NCBI GenBank assembly: GCA_002307235.1
Contig: DBTV01000007.1
Coordinates: 19,159 to 83,158 of the forward strand
Direction of reading: 5' to 3'
DNA: 64,000 nucleotides
From: Acidobacteriaceae bacterium UBA1307
Lineage (GTDB): Bacteria > Acidobacteriota > Terriglobia > Terriglobales > Acidobacteriaceae
Below are positions 9,558 to 18,123 of the stretch, one piece after another. The translations under genes were made by a program, and so were the position numbers. Under the pieces are notes generated by a model, which ran no database searches, was not told the origin of the DNA, and saw nothing but the letters and a program-made list of their open reading frames with translations. Every line of letters begins with the position of its first letter. Position 1 is the stretch's first letter.

Positions 9558-10919
9558 ATGATGGATCTGAAAGGCAAAAAAGTTCTGGTCGTGGGCCTGG
9601 GCAAATCCGGGCTGGCGGCCGCGTTGTTTTTGCGGCATCACGGTGCGGTGGTCACCGTCTCTGACGTGCGCAGTGCCGAGGCTCTGCGCAAGGAGATTCC
9701 GGCCCTGCTCGAAGAAGGCATCATGGTCGAGGCCGGCGGTCACGGCGTGCTCACCTTCCGCCGCCAGGACCTGATCGTCGTCAGCCCCGGCGTGCCGCTC
9801 AACACCCCCGAGCTCTCGCAGGCGCGCAAGTTCGGCCTGCCGATCATTGGCGAAATCGAGCTGGCCGCGCGCTTCCTCAAGGGGCGCATCGTGGCCATTA
9901 CCGGCTCGAACGGCAAAACCACCACCACCACGCTCGAGGGCGAAATCCTCAAGGAAGCCGGTTTTGCCACGCAGGTCGGCGGCAACATCGGGGTGCCGGT
10001 GATCGATCTGGTGGAGGGTAGCACCGACGCGGGCTGGTCGGTCCTCGAGGTCTCCAGCTTCCAGCTCGAAAGCACGGACGAGTTTCACCCGGCCGTCTCC
10101 GTGATCCTCAACATCACGCCCGACCATCTGGACCGCTACGGCAGCTTCGAGAACTACGCCGAGGCCAAGGAGCGCATCTTTGCCGCGCAGACCGAGGCCG
10201 ACAGCCTGGTGCTCAACGCCGACAATGCGCGCGCCGCCGAGGCCGCCGCACGCACCAAGGCCACCGTTTACTGGTTCTCGGCCAAGAGCGCCGTTGCGCA
10301 GGGCGCTTGGGTGGATAACGGCAGCATCGTCTATCGCGATGCCAAAAACGCCGCCGTCGAAACGATCATGCCGCTCAACGCCATTGCGCTCAAGGGCGCG
10401 CACAACGTAGAAAACGTGCTGGCCGCTGTCGTCGCCGCCCGTCGCGCCGGTGCCCCGGCCGAGGCCATCCGCAGTGCCGTTGAAAAATTCCACGCCGTCG
10501 AACATCGTCTTGAATTCGTCGCCAAGGTCAACGGCGTCGACTATTACAACGACTCGAAGGCGACCAACGTCGATGCGACCGAGAAGGCCATCGAAGCCTT
10601 CAAGGGCGGCATTCATCTGATTCTTGGCGGCAAGGACAAGGGCTCGGATTACACGACGCTTTCGCCCCTGCTGCGCGCGCGTGTGAAGGCCGTTTATACC
10701 ATCGGATCGGCGGCGGCCAAGATCGAATCGCATCTGCGCGGCGTCATCGCGTTGCACTCCTGTGAGACGCTCGAAAAGGCCGTGAACGCGGCGGCGGGCG
10801 CGGCGCGCCCCGGCGAGATCGTGCTGCTCGCTCCGGCCTGCTCCAGCTTTGACCAGTTCGACAGCTACGAGCATCGCGGCCGTGTCTTCAAGGAACTCGT
10901 CGCCGAGTTGCGAGGATAA
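9558..10919 (+). CDS. murD: UDP-MurNAc-L-alanine:D-glutamate ligase
   Basis: Cytoplasmic ATP-dependent ligase adding D-glutamate to UDP-MurNAc-L-Ala. The 453 residues have the N-terminal Rossmann-like UDP-binding domain (VVGLGKSGLAAALFLRHHG), the central ATPase domain with GSNGKTTTTTLEGE, LNITPDHLDRYGSFENYAEAK, and the C-terminal domain with NDSKATNVDATEKAI and LILGGKDKGSDY. Two adjacent ATGs (9558, 9561) are possible; an AGAGG lies about 12 bp upstream. It ends 3 bp before ftsW, indicating tight coupling. Confidence 0.96.
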   Translation: MMDLKGKKVLVVGLGKSGLAAALFLRHHGAVVTVSDVRSAEALRKEIPALLEEGIMVEAGGHGVLTFRRQDLIVVSPGVPLNTPELSQARKFGLPIIGEIELAARFLKGRIVAITGSNGKTTTTTLEGEILKEAGFATQVGGNIGVPVIDLVEGSTDAGWSVLEVSSFQLESTDEFHPAVSVILNITPDHLDRYGSFENYAEAKERIFAAQTEADSLVLNADNARAAEAAARTKATVYWFSAKSAVAQGAWVDNGSIVYRDAKNAAVETIMPLNAIALKGAHNVENVLAAVVAARRAGAPAEAIRSAVEKFHAVEHRLEFVAKVNGVDYYNDSKATNVDATEKAIEAFKGGIHLILGGKDKGSDYTTLSPLLRARVKAVYTIGSAAAKIESHLRGVIALHSCETLEKAVNAAAGAARPGEIVLLAPACSSFDQFDSYEHRGRVFKELVAELRG

Positions 10920-10922
10920 TGC

Positions 10923-12017
10923 ATGGCTGCCCGTGTCGGCGTCGACAAATGGCTCTTCTTCGTCACCCTGCTGCTGGTTGTGGTGGGCCTGGCGATGGTC
11001 TTTTCGGCCTCGGCCGTCGTGGCGCAGGAGCGTTATCACTCCGAGTTCACCTACGTCGGCCGTCAGGCCGGCTGGGCGCTGTGCGGCATTGTCGCCATGC
11101 TGGCGTTGATGCGCGTCGACTATCGCGTCTATAACTCGACGCGCTTCATCTATCCGGCCCTGTGCGTGGCACTGCTGCTGCTGGTCGCGGTCTTCTTCTG
11201 CCCCGGCTCGCACAACACGCACCGCTGGATTCGCTTCGGCAGCTTCTTCACCTTTCAGCCGTCGGAGATCGCCAAGCCGGTTCTGGTGCTTTTTCTGGCC
11301 TGGTTTTTGCAGTCGCGGCTTGAGGCCATGCACGACTTCAAGAACACGCTGGTGCGCGCCGGTGCCATGCCGCTGCTTTTTGTGATTCTGGTTGTCCGGC
11401 AGCCGGATCTGGGCACGGCGATGGTGCTGGCCGGCGTCACGGTCATGCTGCTTGTGCTGGCCGGCATGGACTGGAAATATCTGCTCATCACCGCCGGTTG
11501 CGCGATTCCGCCGCTGGTGGCGCTGCTGTTCTTCGTCAGTTGGCGTCTCAAGCGCATGCAGGTCTTTCTGCATCCGGAGAGCGATCCGACCGGGCCCGGC
11601 TTTCACATCTATCAGTCGCTGATCGCCGTCGGCACGGGCGGGTTCACCGGCCGTGGCTACATGGAGGGCATGCAGAAGCTCTTCTATCTGCCCGAGTCCT
11701 CGACCGACTTCATCTTCGCCAATATCGCCGAGGAGCTGGGGTTCATCGGCACCATGGCGATCGTGATTCTGTTCGCCGTCTTTGGCTGGCGCGGCTTTCG
11801 CACGGCCTTTCTCGCGCAGGATCCCTTCGCGCGCATGGTCGCCTTCGGACTGACGGCCATCGTGCTGCTGCAGGCATATTTCAACATCAGCGTTGTGCTC
11901 TCGCTGGTCCCGGCCAAAGGCATTCCGCTGCCGCTGATCTCCTCCGGCGGCACCTCGGTCTTCGTCATGCTGGCCAGCATCGGCATCCTGCTCAACATCA
12001 CCCGTTCGACGGATTGA
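10923..12017 (+). CDS. ftsW: SEDS-family lipid II polymerase / division protein
   Basis: Polytopic SEDS protein that polymerises septal peptidoglycan with its partner class B PBP. The 364 residues contain about ten membrane helices. Family motifs are QPSEIAKPVLVLFLA, RQPDLGTAMVL, the extracellular loop segment GTGGFTGRGYMEGMQKL followed by LPESSTDFIFANIAEELGF, and the C-terminal KGIPLPLISSGGTS. Its position between murD and murG supports FtsW rather than RodA. A cognate ftsI is not in the window. Confidence 0.95.
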   Translation: MAARVGVDKWLFFVTLLLVVVGLAMVFSASAVVAQERYHSEFTYVGRQAGWALCGIVAMLALMRVDYRVYNSTRFIYPALCVALLLLVAVFFCPGSHNTHRWIRFGSFFTFQPSEIAKPVLVLFLAWFLQSRLEAMHDFKNTLVRAGAMPLLFVILVVRQPDLGTAMVLAGVTVMLLVLAGMDWKYLLITAGCAIPPLVALLFFVSWRLKRMQVFLHPESDPTGPGFHIYQSLIAVGTGGFTGRGYMEGMQKLFYLPESSTDFIFANIAEELGFIGTMAIVILFAVFGWRGFRTAFLAQDPFARMVAFGLTAIVLLQAYFNISVVLSLVPAKGIPLPLISSGGTSVFVMLASIGILLNITRSTD

Positions 12018-12060
12018 TGCTGCTGCGGGCGCGTAGAAAGCCTCCGCCATACAATGAAAG

Positions 12061-12147
12061 TGTCATCCTGAGCGAACGGGGGCCCAAAGCGTATTTCAGC
12101 TTGGGGGTGGTGAGTCGAAAGCCTGCCCTGAGCGTAGTCGAAGGGGC
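12061..12147. repeat. Dispersed intergenic repeat fragment upstream of murG
   Basis: Two segments (TGTCATCCTGAGCGAACGGG at 12061-12080 and the part around CCTGAGCGTAGTCGAAGGGG, 12127-12146) resemble a dispersed element seen in many soil-bacterial genomes around the core CCTGAGCG...GTCGAAGG. That family resemblance is from memory; copy number must be checked in the full genome. It lies in the 231-bp gap between ftsW and murG. Confidence 0.6.
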
Positions 12148-12248
12148 TCTGCGGTTGCTCTTGGAAAAATTTGCAGCCTTGCCACGTGCCTATTTTGAAG
12201 ATTGCATTTCCGGGGCTTTCGCCCCTGAGTTCTGATTCGGAGTACATC

Positions 12249-13337
12249 ATGTCTCGCTTGCGCGTTCTTATCGCCGGTGGCGGCACCGGCGGACACATCA
12301 TTCCCGCTCTGGCCGTCGCCCGCGCCCTCACCGCCACTCATGACGCCGAGGTGCTCTTCGTCGGCACCGCGCGCGGCATGGAGAGCCGTCTGGTTCCCGA
12401 GGCGGGCTTCCCGCTGCACATGGTCACCGTCGGCCCGCTCAACCGGGTTTCTTTGATGACGCGGCTGCGCACGCTCTCGCATCTGGTCGGCGCCATCGGC
12501 GACTGCAAAGGGCTGATCCGCGACTTCCGTCCCGGCGTCGTCTTCGGCGTCGGCGGCTACGCCTCCGGCCCGGCCATGGCCGCTGCTCTGTGGACCAAGA
12601 CTCCGGCGATGGTCTTTGAGCCGAATGCCATGCCCGGCATGGCCAACCGCCTCGTCGGCAAGCGCGTGCAGGCCGCTGCCGTCAACTTCGAGGCCGCCGC
12701 TCGCTGGTTTGCCCACGCCGAGGTTACCGGCATTCCCGTCCGGCCTGAGTTCTTCTCGATCCCCGCGCCTGACCCGGCCGCCGCGCCGCACCTTTTGATC
12801 TTCGGTGGCTCGCAGGGCGCGCGCATCTTCAACCAGCGCATGCCCGCCGTCGTTGCCCGCCTGCTCGCTGCCATTCCCGGCCTCACCGTGCTGCACCAGA
12901 GCGGGGCCCGGCACTTTGAGGCGACCCAGGCCGCCTATGCCGCCAGCGGAGCCGATCCCGCCCGCGTCGAGGTCAGCGCCTTCATCAACGCGATGCCCGC
13001 CCGCTTCGCTCGCGCCCACGTGGTGATGGCCCGCAGCGGCGCATCCACCGTGGCCGAGCTGGCCGCCGCCGGCAAGCCCTCGCTGCTCATTCCCTTCGCC
13101 GCCGCCGCCGATGGACACCAGAAGCGCAACGCCGAGGCGATGGTCGCCGCCGGGGCCGCCGTCATGCTCGAAGAACCCGAGTTTCAGAGCGAGGAAAAGG
13201 TCTTCGCGGCGCTCACCGGGCTCTTTGCCGATCCGGCGCGGCTTGCGGCCATCTCTGCTGCCGCCCGCACCATGGCCCACCCCGATGCCGCCGAGCGCAT
13301 CGTCGCCCGCCTGGTCGCGTTGTCCGAGCGCGCCTGA
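12249..13337 (+). CDS. murG: UDP-GlcNAc:lipid I N-acetylglucosaminyltransferase
   Basis: Peripheral membrane GT28 glycosyltransferase that turns lipid I into lipid II. Start taken at ATG 12249, with CGGAG just upstream, because the product then begins MSRLRVLIAGGGTGGHI, the canonical N-terminal G-loop; a TTG-initiated extension back to 12171 has no family counterpart. At 362 residues the length is normal. Further motifs: GVGGYASGP, FEPNAMPGMANRL, IFGGSQGARIFN, and MARSGASTVAEL in the UDP-GlcNAc-binding C-domain. A strong terminator follows. Confidence 0.95.
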   Translation: MSRLRVLIAGGGTGGHIIPALAVARALTATHDAEVLFVGTARGMESRLVPEAGFPLHMVTVGPLNRVSLMTRLRTLSHLVGAIGDCKGLIRDFRPGVVFGVGGYASGPAMAAALWTKTPAMVFEPNAMPGMANRLVGKRVQAAAVNFEAAARWFAHAEVTGIPVRPEFFSIPAPDPAAAPHLLIFGGSQGARIFNQRMPAVVARLLAAIPGLTVLHQSGARHFEATQAAYAASGADPARVEVSAFINAMPARFARAHVVMARSGASTVAELAAAGKPSLLIPFAAAADGHQKRNAEAMVAAGAAVMLEEPEFQSEEKVFAALTGLFADPARLAAISAAARTMAHPDAAERIVARLVALSERA

Positions 13338-13350
13338 ACCGTCGTTACAG

Positions 13351-13398
13351 GCACAAGAAAAGCCCGTCTGCATCTGCAGACGGGCTTTTCTTGTTGCG
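13351..13398. terminator. Bidirectional terminator between murG and the Gly-rich gene
   Basis: A near-perfect inverted repeat of about 22 bp per arm (left arm from 13352, right arm to 13398) centred at 13376-13377, with A-rich and T-rich outer flanks, so it should terminate on both strands. It serves murG (plus strand) and the convergent Gly-rich gene (minus strand). Confidence 0.9.
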
Positions 13399-13421
13399 AG
13401 GAGGTGCCGTGGAACAGCGGG

Positions 13422-14105
13422 TTAGCGATGTCCACCGCCGCCGCCACCCATGTGACCGCCGCCGCCACCGCCAAATCCTCCACCACCGCCCATGTGGCCT
13501 CCGCCACCGAATCCACCACCACCAGAGAATCCGCGGGCGCCGCCGCCATAGTTTCCACCGCCGGAGTAGCCGCGAGCGCCGCCACTGTAGCCGCTATTGC
13601 CGCCGCTGGTGAATCCGCGAGCTCCGCCCTGGTCACCGCGTCCGGGGTTTCCGCCCTGGAAGGAGCGCGCGCCGCCGTTGCCGCCGTAGCCCGGTCCACC
13701 CTGCACGGAGCGCATGCCGCCGGATTGGTGGCCATCGTAGGCCATGCGTGCGCCACCGCGGTGGTCGCCCCATCCGCCGCGATTCCAGCCTTCACCGCCA
13801 CGTCCCCAGCCACCATGGCCCCAGCCGTGTCCGCCCCAGTGATGCCAGGGGCCCGCGCCGATAAAGATGCCACTGACAAACCACTGCGGGCCATAGTAGC
13901 CATAGGGGGCGCAGGTGTACGGATAGTACGGGTAGTAACCCCAATCGCAGACCGGAGCTGGCCCATAATAGGCGTCGTCATACGCGTAGGGCGCGGCCAC
14001 CAGAGCCGGTCCGACGCCGATTCCCACCACGACCTGGGCTCTGGCGGTTGTCGCCAGCGGAATCGCTAAAGCCAATGCCAACAATACAAAACGGAAGTTC
14101 CTCAT
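13422..14105 (-). CDS. Secreted glycine-rich repeat protein
   Basis: A 227-residue exported protein. Residues 1-24 are a clear signal peptide ending at TARAQ. A Tyr/Pro-rich stretch (about 40-80) and a Trp/His/Gly part follow, then a long tail of GGxRGF / GGGFGGGG type repeats rich in Gly with His and Arg. The start has a textbook AGGAGG site upstream. No enzymatic domain is visible; Gly-rich secreted proteins of this kind are common in acidobacteria and proteobacteria without a known role. It interrupts the dcw block on the opposite strand, between murG and murC. Confidence 0.85.
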   Translation of the reverse strand: MRNFRFVLLALALAIPLATTARAQVVVGIGVGPALVAAPYAYDDAYYGPAPVCDWGYYPYYPYTCAPYGYYGPQWFVSGIFIGAGPWHHWGGHGWGHGGWGRGGEGWNRGGWGDHRGGARMAYDGHQSGGMRSVQGGPGYGGNGGARSFQGGNPGRGDQGGARGFTSGGNSGYSGGARGYSGGGNYGGGARGFSGGGGFGGGGHMGGGGGFGGGGGGHMGGGGGGHR

Positions 14106-14266
14106 GAGGCCCTCCTCCTGGATGCCTTCGGCCGGCTCCCCCGCGGGAATCCTTCGCCTTGGATCCTGCCGTCGTGGGCGATTGTTTGCCCTTCCGGCTC
14201 CTACTCATTCAGACCATAGGCTGGGGATTTAGTTGCGGATCTTTTCGCAGTATTTTTACATGCCTG

Positions 14267-14297
14267 CGGGCTTCTCCCGCGCATGGCGAGAAGCCCG
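14267..14297. other. Hairpin ahead of murC
   Basis: CGGGCTTCTC (14267-14276) pairs exactly with GAGAAGCCCG (14288-14297) around an 11-base loop. There is no T-run. The hairpin lies between the Gly-rich gene start and murC, and the upstream in-frame ATG of murC at 14283 falls in its loop, which argues for the downstream start at 14334. Confidence 0.7.
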
Positions 14298-14333
14298 GCC
14301 GCCCCGAGTGGTAGAGTGGAGTTTCACCCAGTC

Positions 14334-15704
14334 ATGTTTGCTAAATCACAACACGCACACTTCATTGGTATTGGCGGCATCGGCATGAGCGGCATCGCCG
14401 AGATTCTGCTCAACCTCGACATGAAGGTCTCCGGCTCCGATCTGCGCCGCAGCCCGGTCACCGACCGGCTGGCCTCGCTCGGCGCCACCATCTACGAGGG
14501 GCACAACGCCACCAACATCGCCGGGGCCACCGTCGTCGTCACCAGTTCGGCCGTGACCGCCACCAACCCCGAGGTTCTCGAGGCTCACGCCCGCAAGATT
14601 CCCGTCATTCAGCGTGCCGAAATGCTGGCCGAGTTGATGCGGCTCAAGTACGGCATCGCCATCGCCGGCATGCACGGCAAGACGACCACCACCTCGATGG
14701 TCGCCTCGGTTCTGACCGCTGGCGGGCTCGATCCGACCGTCGTCGTCGGTGGCCGCGTCGACGCCATGGGCTCGAATGCCCGGCTTGGCTCGACCCAGTA
14801 TCTGGTCGCCGAGGCCGATGAGAGCGACCGCTCCTTTCTGAAGCTCTCGCCGATCATGGCCGTCATCACCAACCTCGACCGCGAGCACATGGACTGCTAT
14901 CACGACATGGCCGACGTCGAGAATGCCTTCCTCGACTTCATTGACCGGCTGCCGTTCTACGGCGCGGCGACCGCCTGCATCGACAATCCGCTGCTGCGCA
15001 CCATTCTGCCGCTGGCCCGCCGCCGTGTTTACAGCTACGGTGCCGCGCCCGAGGCCGACTACCGCATGGAACTGCTCGAAGCGCCCGAGGTCGGCGTCTC
15101 GCGCTTCCAGGTCACCGCGCAGGGCACCCTGCTTGGCCCCTTCACGCTGCACGTTCCCGGCCGGCACAACATTTTGAATGCCACCGCGGCCATCGCCATC
15201 GCCCATCAGCTCGAGGTTCCTTACGAGAAGATCGCCGAGGGGCTGGCCAACTTCCGCGGCGTCGACCGTCGCTTCCAGAAGCGCGGCATGGCGGCGGGTG
15301 TGACCGTTGTCGACGATTACGGCCATCATCCGACCGAGATCCGCGCTACCCTGGCTGCTGCCAAAGAGTGCGGATTCAAGAAGATCCACGTCATCTTCCA
15401 GCCGCACCGCTTTACCCGCACGCGCGACCTGCGCGACCAGTTCGCCGGTGCCTTCGTGGATGCCGATTCGCTGCATCTGCTGCCGATCTACGCCGCCAGC
15501 GAGCCGCCGATCCGTGGCGTCAACTCCGCCTGGCTCGCCGAGGTCATCACCGCGCCCAAGGCCGAATGCGTCGAGGACTTTGAAGCCGCCATCGCCGCCG
15601 TTCTGGCCAAGGCCGCGCCGGGCGACCTGATTCTGACCCTCGGGGCCGGCAACGTCAGCCAGCTCGGGCCCCAGATCGTCTCCGCGCTCGAAGCCAAACA
15701 ATAA
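14334..15704 (+). CDS. murC: UDP-N-acetylmuramate:L-alanine ligase
   Basis: ATP-dependent cytoplasmic ligase adding L-alanine to UDP-MurNAc. From ATG 14334 the product is 456 residues. It starts with MFAKSQHAHFIGIGGIGMSGIAEILL, the UDP-binding domain; the ATP loop is GMHGKTTTTSMVASVL; VTNLDREHMDCYHD and the C-terminal DDYGHHPTEIRATL and FQPHRFTRT motifs are all present. The in-frame ATG at 14283 lies in a hairpin loop and is less likely. In many genomes murB and ddl follow; here an AbrB/PIN pair stands between murC and ftsQ. Confidence 0.96.
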   Translation: MFAKSQHAHFIGIGGIGMSGIAEILLNLDMKVSGSDLRRSPVTDRLASLGATIYEGHNATNIAGATVVVTSSAVTATNPEVLEAHARKIPVIQRAEMLAELMRLKYGIAIAGMHGKTTTTSMVASVLTAGGLDPTVVVGGRVDAMGSNARLGSTQYLVAEADESDRSFLKLSPIMAVITNLDREHMDCYHDMADVENAFLDFIDRLPFYGAATACIDNPLLRTILPLARRRVYSYGAAPEADYRMELLEAPEVGVSRFQVTAQGTLLGPFTLHVPGRHNILNATAAIAIAHQLEVPYEKIAEGLANFRGVDRRFQKRGMAAGVTVVDDYGHHPTEIRATLAAAKECGFKKIHVIFQPHRFTRTRDLRDQFAGAFVDADSLHLLPIYAASEPPIRGVNSAWLAEVITAPKAECVEDFEAAIAAVLAKAAPGDLILTLGAGNVSQLGPQIVSALEAKQ

Positions 15705-15731
15705 ACCCTGCTGCAGAAAAGCATGGCAACA

Positions 15732-15762
15732 AAAGCCCGCCGATGCCACGGCGGGCTTTTTC
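15732..15762 (+). terminator. Rho-independent terminator after murC
   Basis: AAGCCCGCCG pairs with CGGCGGGCTT around a short loop, followed by TTTCC. It lies 30 bp after the murC stop and separates murC from the toxin-antitoxin pair, so ftsQAZ need their own promoter. Confidence 0.9.
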
Positions 15763-15848
15763 CTGTGTGCCCAAAACTCAGGGCACGTTTTGGGGGAATC
15801 CCGTGGTAAGATTTCCTTACTTTCTTTATTCCTTGCTCGGAGGGTTGC

Positions 15849-16076
15849 ATGTTGGCCAAAATGACGGTGAAAAATCAGCTCACCCTGCCCAAGGCCGCTC
15901 TTGCAGCCTTTGGTGGTGTCGAATATTTTGAGGTTTCGACCGACGGCGAATCGATCACCTTGCGCCCCTTGCGCCGGAGCCGCGCTGGGCAGGTGCGGAG
16001 CCAGTTGGCGGCGCTGGGCATCGTAGAGGCAGACGTGGCCGCCGCCGTGGATTGGGCGCGGAATGCCGACGAGTAG
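15849..16076 (+). CDS. AbrB/SpoVT-fold antitoxin
   Basis: A 75-residue protein whose first half (MTVKNQLTLPKAALAAFGGVEYFEVSTDGESITLRPL) has the swapped-hairpin AbrB/MazE DNA-binding pattern; the second half is helical and acidic and should bind the toxin. GGAGGG lies 7 bp before the ATG. A small inverted repeat GTAAG..CTTAC upstream (15806-15820) may be its operator. It overlaps the PIN gene by 14 bp, the usual antitoxin-first order. The pair interrupts the dcw block between murC and ftsQ. Confidence 0.85.
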   Translation: MLAKMTVKNQLTLPKAALAAFGGVEYFEVSTDGESITLRPLRRSRAGQVRSQLAALGIVEADVAAAVDWARNADE

Positions 16077-16491
16077 CCGCGTCGTCTTCGACACCAGCAC
16101 GGTGCTTTCGGCGCTGCTGTTTGCGCAGGGAAGACTCGCCTGGCTGCGCGCGCACTGGCGACAGGAGGCCGTCATCCCGTTGGTTTCCCGTGCTACGGCC
16201 GATGAACTGTTGCGCGTGCTCGCCTATCCGAAGTTTCGCCTGGATTGCGACGACCGGCTGGAGTTGCTTGGCGATTACCTGCCTTTTTGCGAGACCGTCG
16301 AGGTGGCAGATTCGTGCCCGGTACAGTGCAGCGACCCGCGCGACCAGCCCTTTCTCGATCTGGCTGTGAGCGGAGCCGCCGACCTGCTGGTTTCAAGTGA
16401 TGGCGATCTGCTGGCGCTTGCCGGACAGACGGGTTTTGTGATCGAAGCGCCGGAGTTCTATCATCGGCGCGTGGAATCGTCACTGCGCTAG
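16063..16491 (+). CDS. PIN-domain toxin (putative ribonuclease)
   Basis: A 142-residue PIN-family protein of the COG1569 type, expected to be an RNase toxin neutralised by the overlapping AbrB-like protein. Acidic residues placed as in the PIN active site are visible: Asp in VVFDTSTVLSALL, Glu in ATADELLRVL, and the acidic cluster in DPRDQPFLDLAV and LLVSSDGDLL. The start overlaps the end of the antitoxin. Family placement is good; RNA target unknown. Confidence 0.86.
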   Translation: MPTSSRVVFDTSTVLSALLFAQGRLAWLRAHWRQEAVIPLVSRATADELLRVLAYPKFRLDCDDRLELLGDYLPFCETVEVADSCPVQCSDPRDQPFLDLAVSGAADLLVSSDGDLLALAGQTGFVIEAPEFYHRRVESSLR

Positions 16492-16640
16492 GCGGCACTC
16501 CCGTCCATCTTGAAAATCAAAACAATTCTGCGTCCGCGCAGGTTAACCCTGCGGATTCCCCCGTCCTGACTGCGGAAAACGCTTTGCCGACGGCAGGCTA
16601 TAGTGGAATCTGGCGACTCTCACGACCTTGCTCAGGCGTG

Positions 16641-18119
16641 ATGATTCAAGGCAACTCCACAACCCGGCCCATGGACTGGGAGGACGATCCGCCCGCGGAG
16701 ACGCCAACGCGTCGCGTGCAGCAGGTTGCTCCCCGGCTCAGGAAGATCTCTGACCGCCCCGGTGAAGCCGAGGATGCGGACGAAGGGGGAGTGCGCCCCA
16801 AAGTGCGTCGCACCTTCTTTGAGGATGATGAGGCGCCGTCGGGCCCCTGGTGGAGACCAGCCAGTACTCTCGGCAGAAGTTTTCTCGCCCTCAGCGTGCT
16901 CACCGTGCTGGGCGCGGTGAGCGTCGGCGGGCTCGAACTCAAGAAATATCTAGAACAGGACAGCCGCTTTCGCATTGCCGGCTCGGCCAACATTCAGGCT
17001 TCAGGCCTGTCCGAGGTCAGCCGCGCAGAGCTGTTGCCGGTCTTCGGCGCCGACATCGGCAAAAATGTTTTCTTCGTGCATCTCGACGAGCGTCGTCGTG
17101 AACTTGAGGCCATTCCCTGGGTGGAGCGCGCCACAGTCATGCGCGTGCTGCCGGACCAGTTGCGTGTGACCGTGACCGAGCGCAAACCGGTGGCTTTCAC
17201 GCGCGCGGGCCAGCAGATCGGCCTGGTGGATGCTGACGGCGTGTTGTTGACCATGCCCGCCGCGGTCATGGCCGAGCGCCACTACTCTTTCCCGGTCGTC
17301 ACCGGACTCAATCCGGCTGATCCGCCGGCGGCGCGCAGGATGCGCATGGCCGTTTACACGCGTTTGATGGCCGAACTCGACGCCAACCATCAGCGCTTTT
17401 CCGACCAGATCTCCGAAATCGACCTGACCGACCCCGAGGACGCGCGCGCGCAGTTGCAGGAGCAGGGCACCGATATCCTCGTGCACTTCGGCGACGAGCG
17501 GTTCCTCGAGCGCTATCGCCGCTACAAGGCGCACATCGCCGACTGGCGGCAGCAGTATCCGCAGTTGACGGCCGTTGATCTGCGCTATGAGCAGCAGGCC
17601 GTGCTCAAGATGGGTCCGGCCGCGCCCGCTTCGACCGCGACCACGTTGCAATCGACTGCGCCGGAGGCCGCCGTCGCCGTGCCGTCGCAGGCCGCCGCGC
17701 CGGGCAACAAGCCGGGTGCGCCACAGCATGAGCTCACCGCGAAGAAGAGCTCTGTTTCTGCGCCGAATGAGAAAAAATCAACAAAAAAATCGGCGATAGA
17801 GGCAAAATCTGCGAAGATTACGGATAAAAAATCGGCGCGAGCTGTCGATAAAAAGAACAGTACCGGAAAAGACAGGAAGACAGCGGCGAAGCTTGCCACA
17901 AAGCCCGTCGCGAAAAACGCCAAGGGTGTGGCCTCAAAGGGCGAGGCAACCGGCAAGGGAAAAACTGCGTCTCACCAAAAGTTGACCCAGGCGCAAAAAG
18001 ACCTGGTGGAAAAGTTTAGAGCCGCACAACAAAAGCGTCATGCCGAAGCGCATTCGGTCGCTGCCTCTACGCCCAAGAGCAAACCCGTAACCCGCGCCGT
18101 GCGCGCGCAAGGACAGTAG
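16641..18119 (+). CDS. ftsQ: Division protein FtsQ with long basic C-terminal tail
   Basis: Single-pass division protein linking early and late divisome parts. Start uncertain: ATG 16641, ATG 16671 and TTG 16584 are all in frame and none has a strong ribosome site; 16641 gives 492 residues. Order: acidic cytoplasmic N-terminus, one membrane helix (about 79-100, SFLALSVLTVLGAVSVGG), POTRA domain, FtsQ beta domain ending near residue 325. The last 150 or so residues are low-complexity, rich in Lys, Ala, Ser and Thr, with repeated KKS, AKS and DKK motifs. E. coli FtsQ is 276 residues. Assignment rests on the POTRA/FtsQ region and the ftsAZ context. Confidence 0.88.
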   Translation: MIQGNSTTRPMDWEDDPPAETPTRRVQQVAPRLRKISDRPGEAEDADEGGVRPKVRRTFFEDDEAPSGPWWRPASTLGRSFLALSVLTVLGAVSVGGLELKKYLEQDSRFRIAGSANIQASGLSEVSRAELLPVFGADIGKNVFFVHLDERRRELEAIPWVERATVMRVLPDQLRVTVTERKPVAFTRAGQQIGLVDADGVLLTMPAAVMAERHYSFPVVTGLNPADPPAARRMRMAVYTRLMAELDANHQRFSDQISEIDLTDPEDARAQLQEQGTDILVHFGDERFLERYRRYKAHIADWRQQYPQLTAVDLRYEQQAVLKMGPAAPASTATTLQSTAPEAAVAVPSQAAAPGNKPGAPQHELTAKKSSVSAPNEKKSTKKSAIEAKSAKITDKKSARAVDKKNSTGKDRKTAAKLATKPVAKNAKGVASKGEATGKGKTASHQKLTQAQKDLVEKFRAAQQKRHAEAHSVAASTPKSKPVTRAVRAQGQ

Positions 18120-18123
18120 CGTC

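Noticed and set aside
8385..12050. A 1221-codon open frame on the minus strand across mraY-murD-ftsW
   Set aside because: It is the antisense of GC-rich coding DNA; composition (His, Gln, Asp, Arg-rich) has no domain and all three plus-strand genes are clear.
13351..13398. Possible IS terminal repeat at the murG end
   Set aside because: No transposase or matching copy nearby; A/T-flanked perfect stem fits a bidirectional terminator better.
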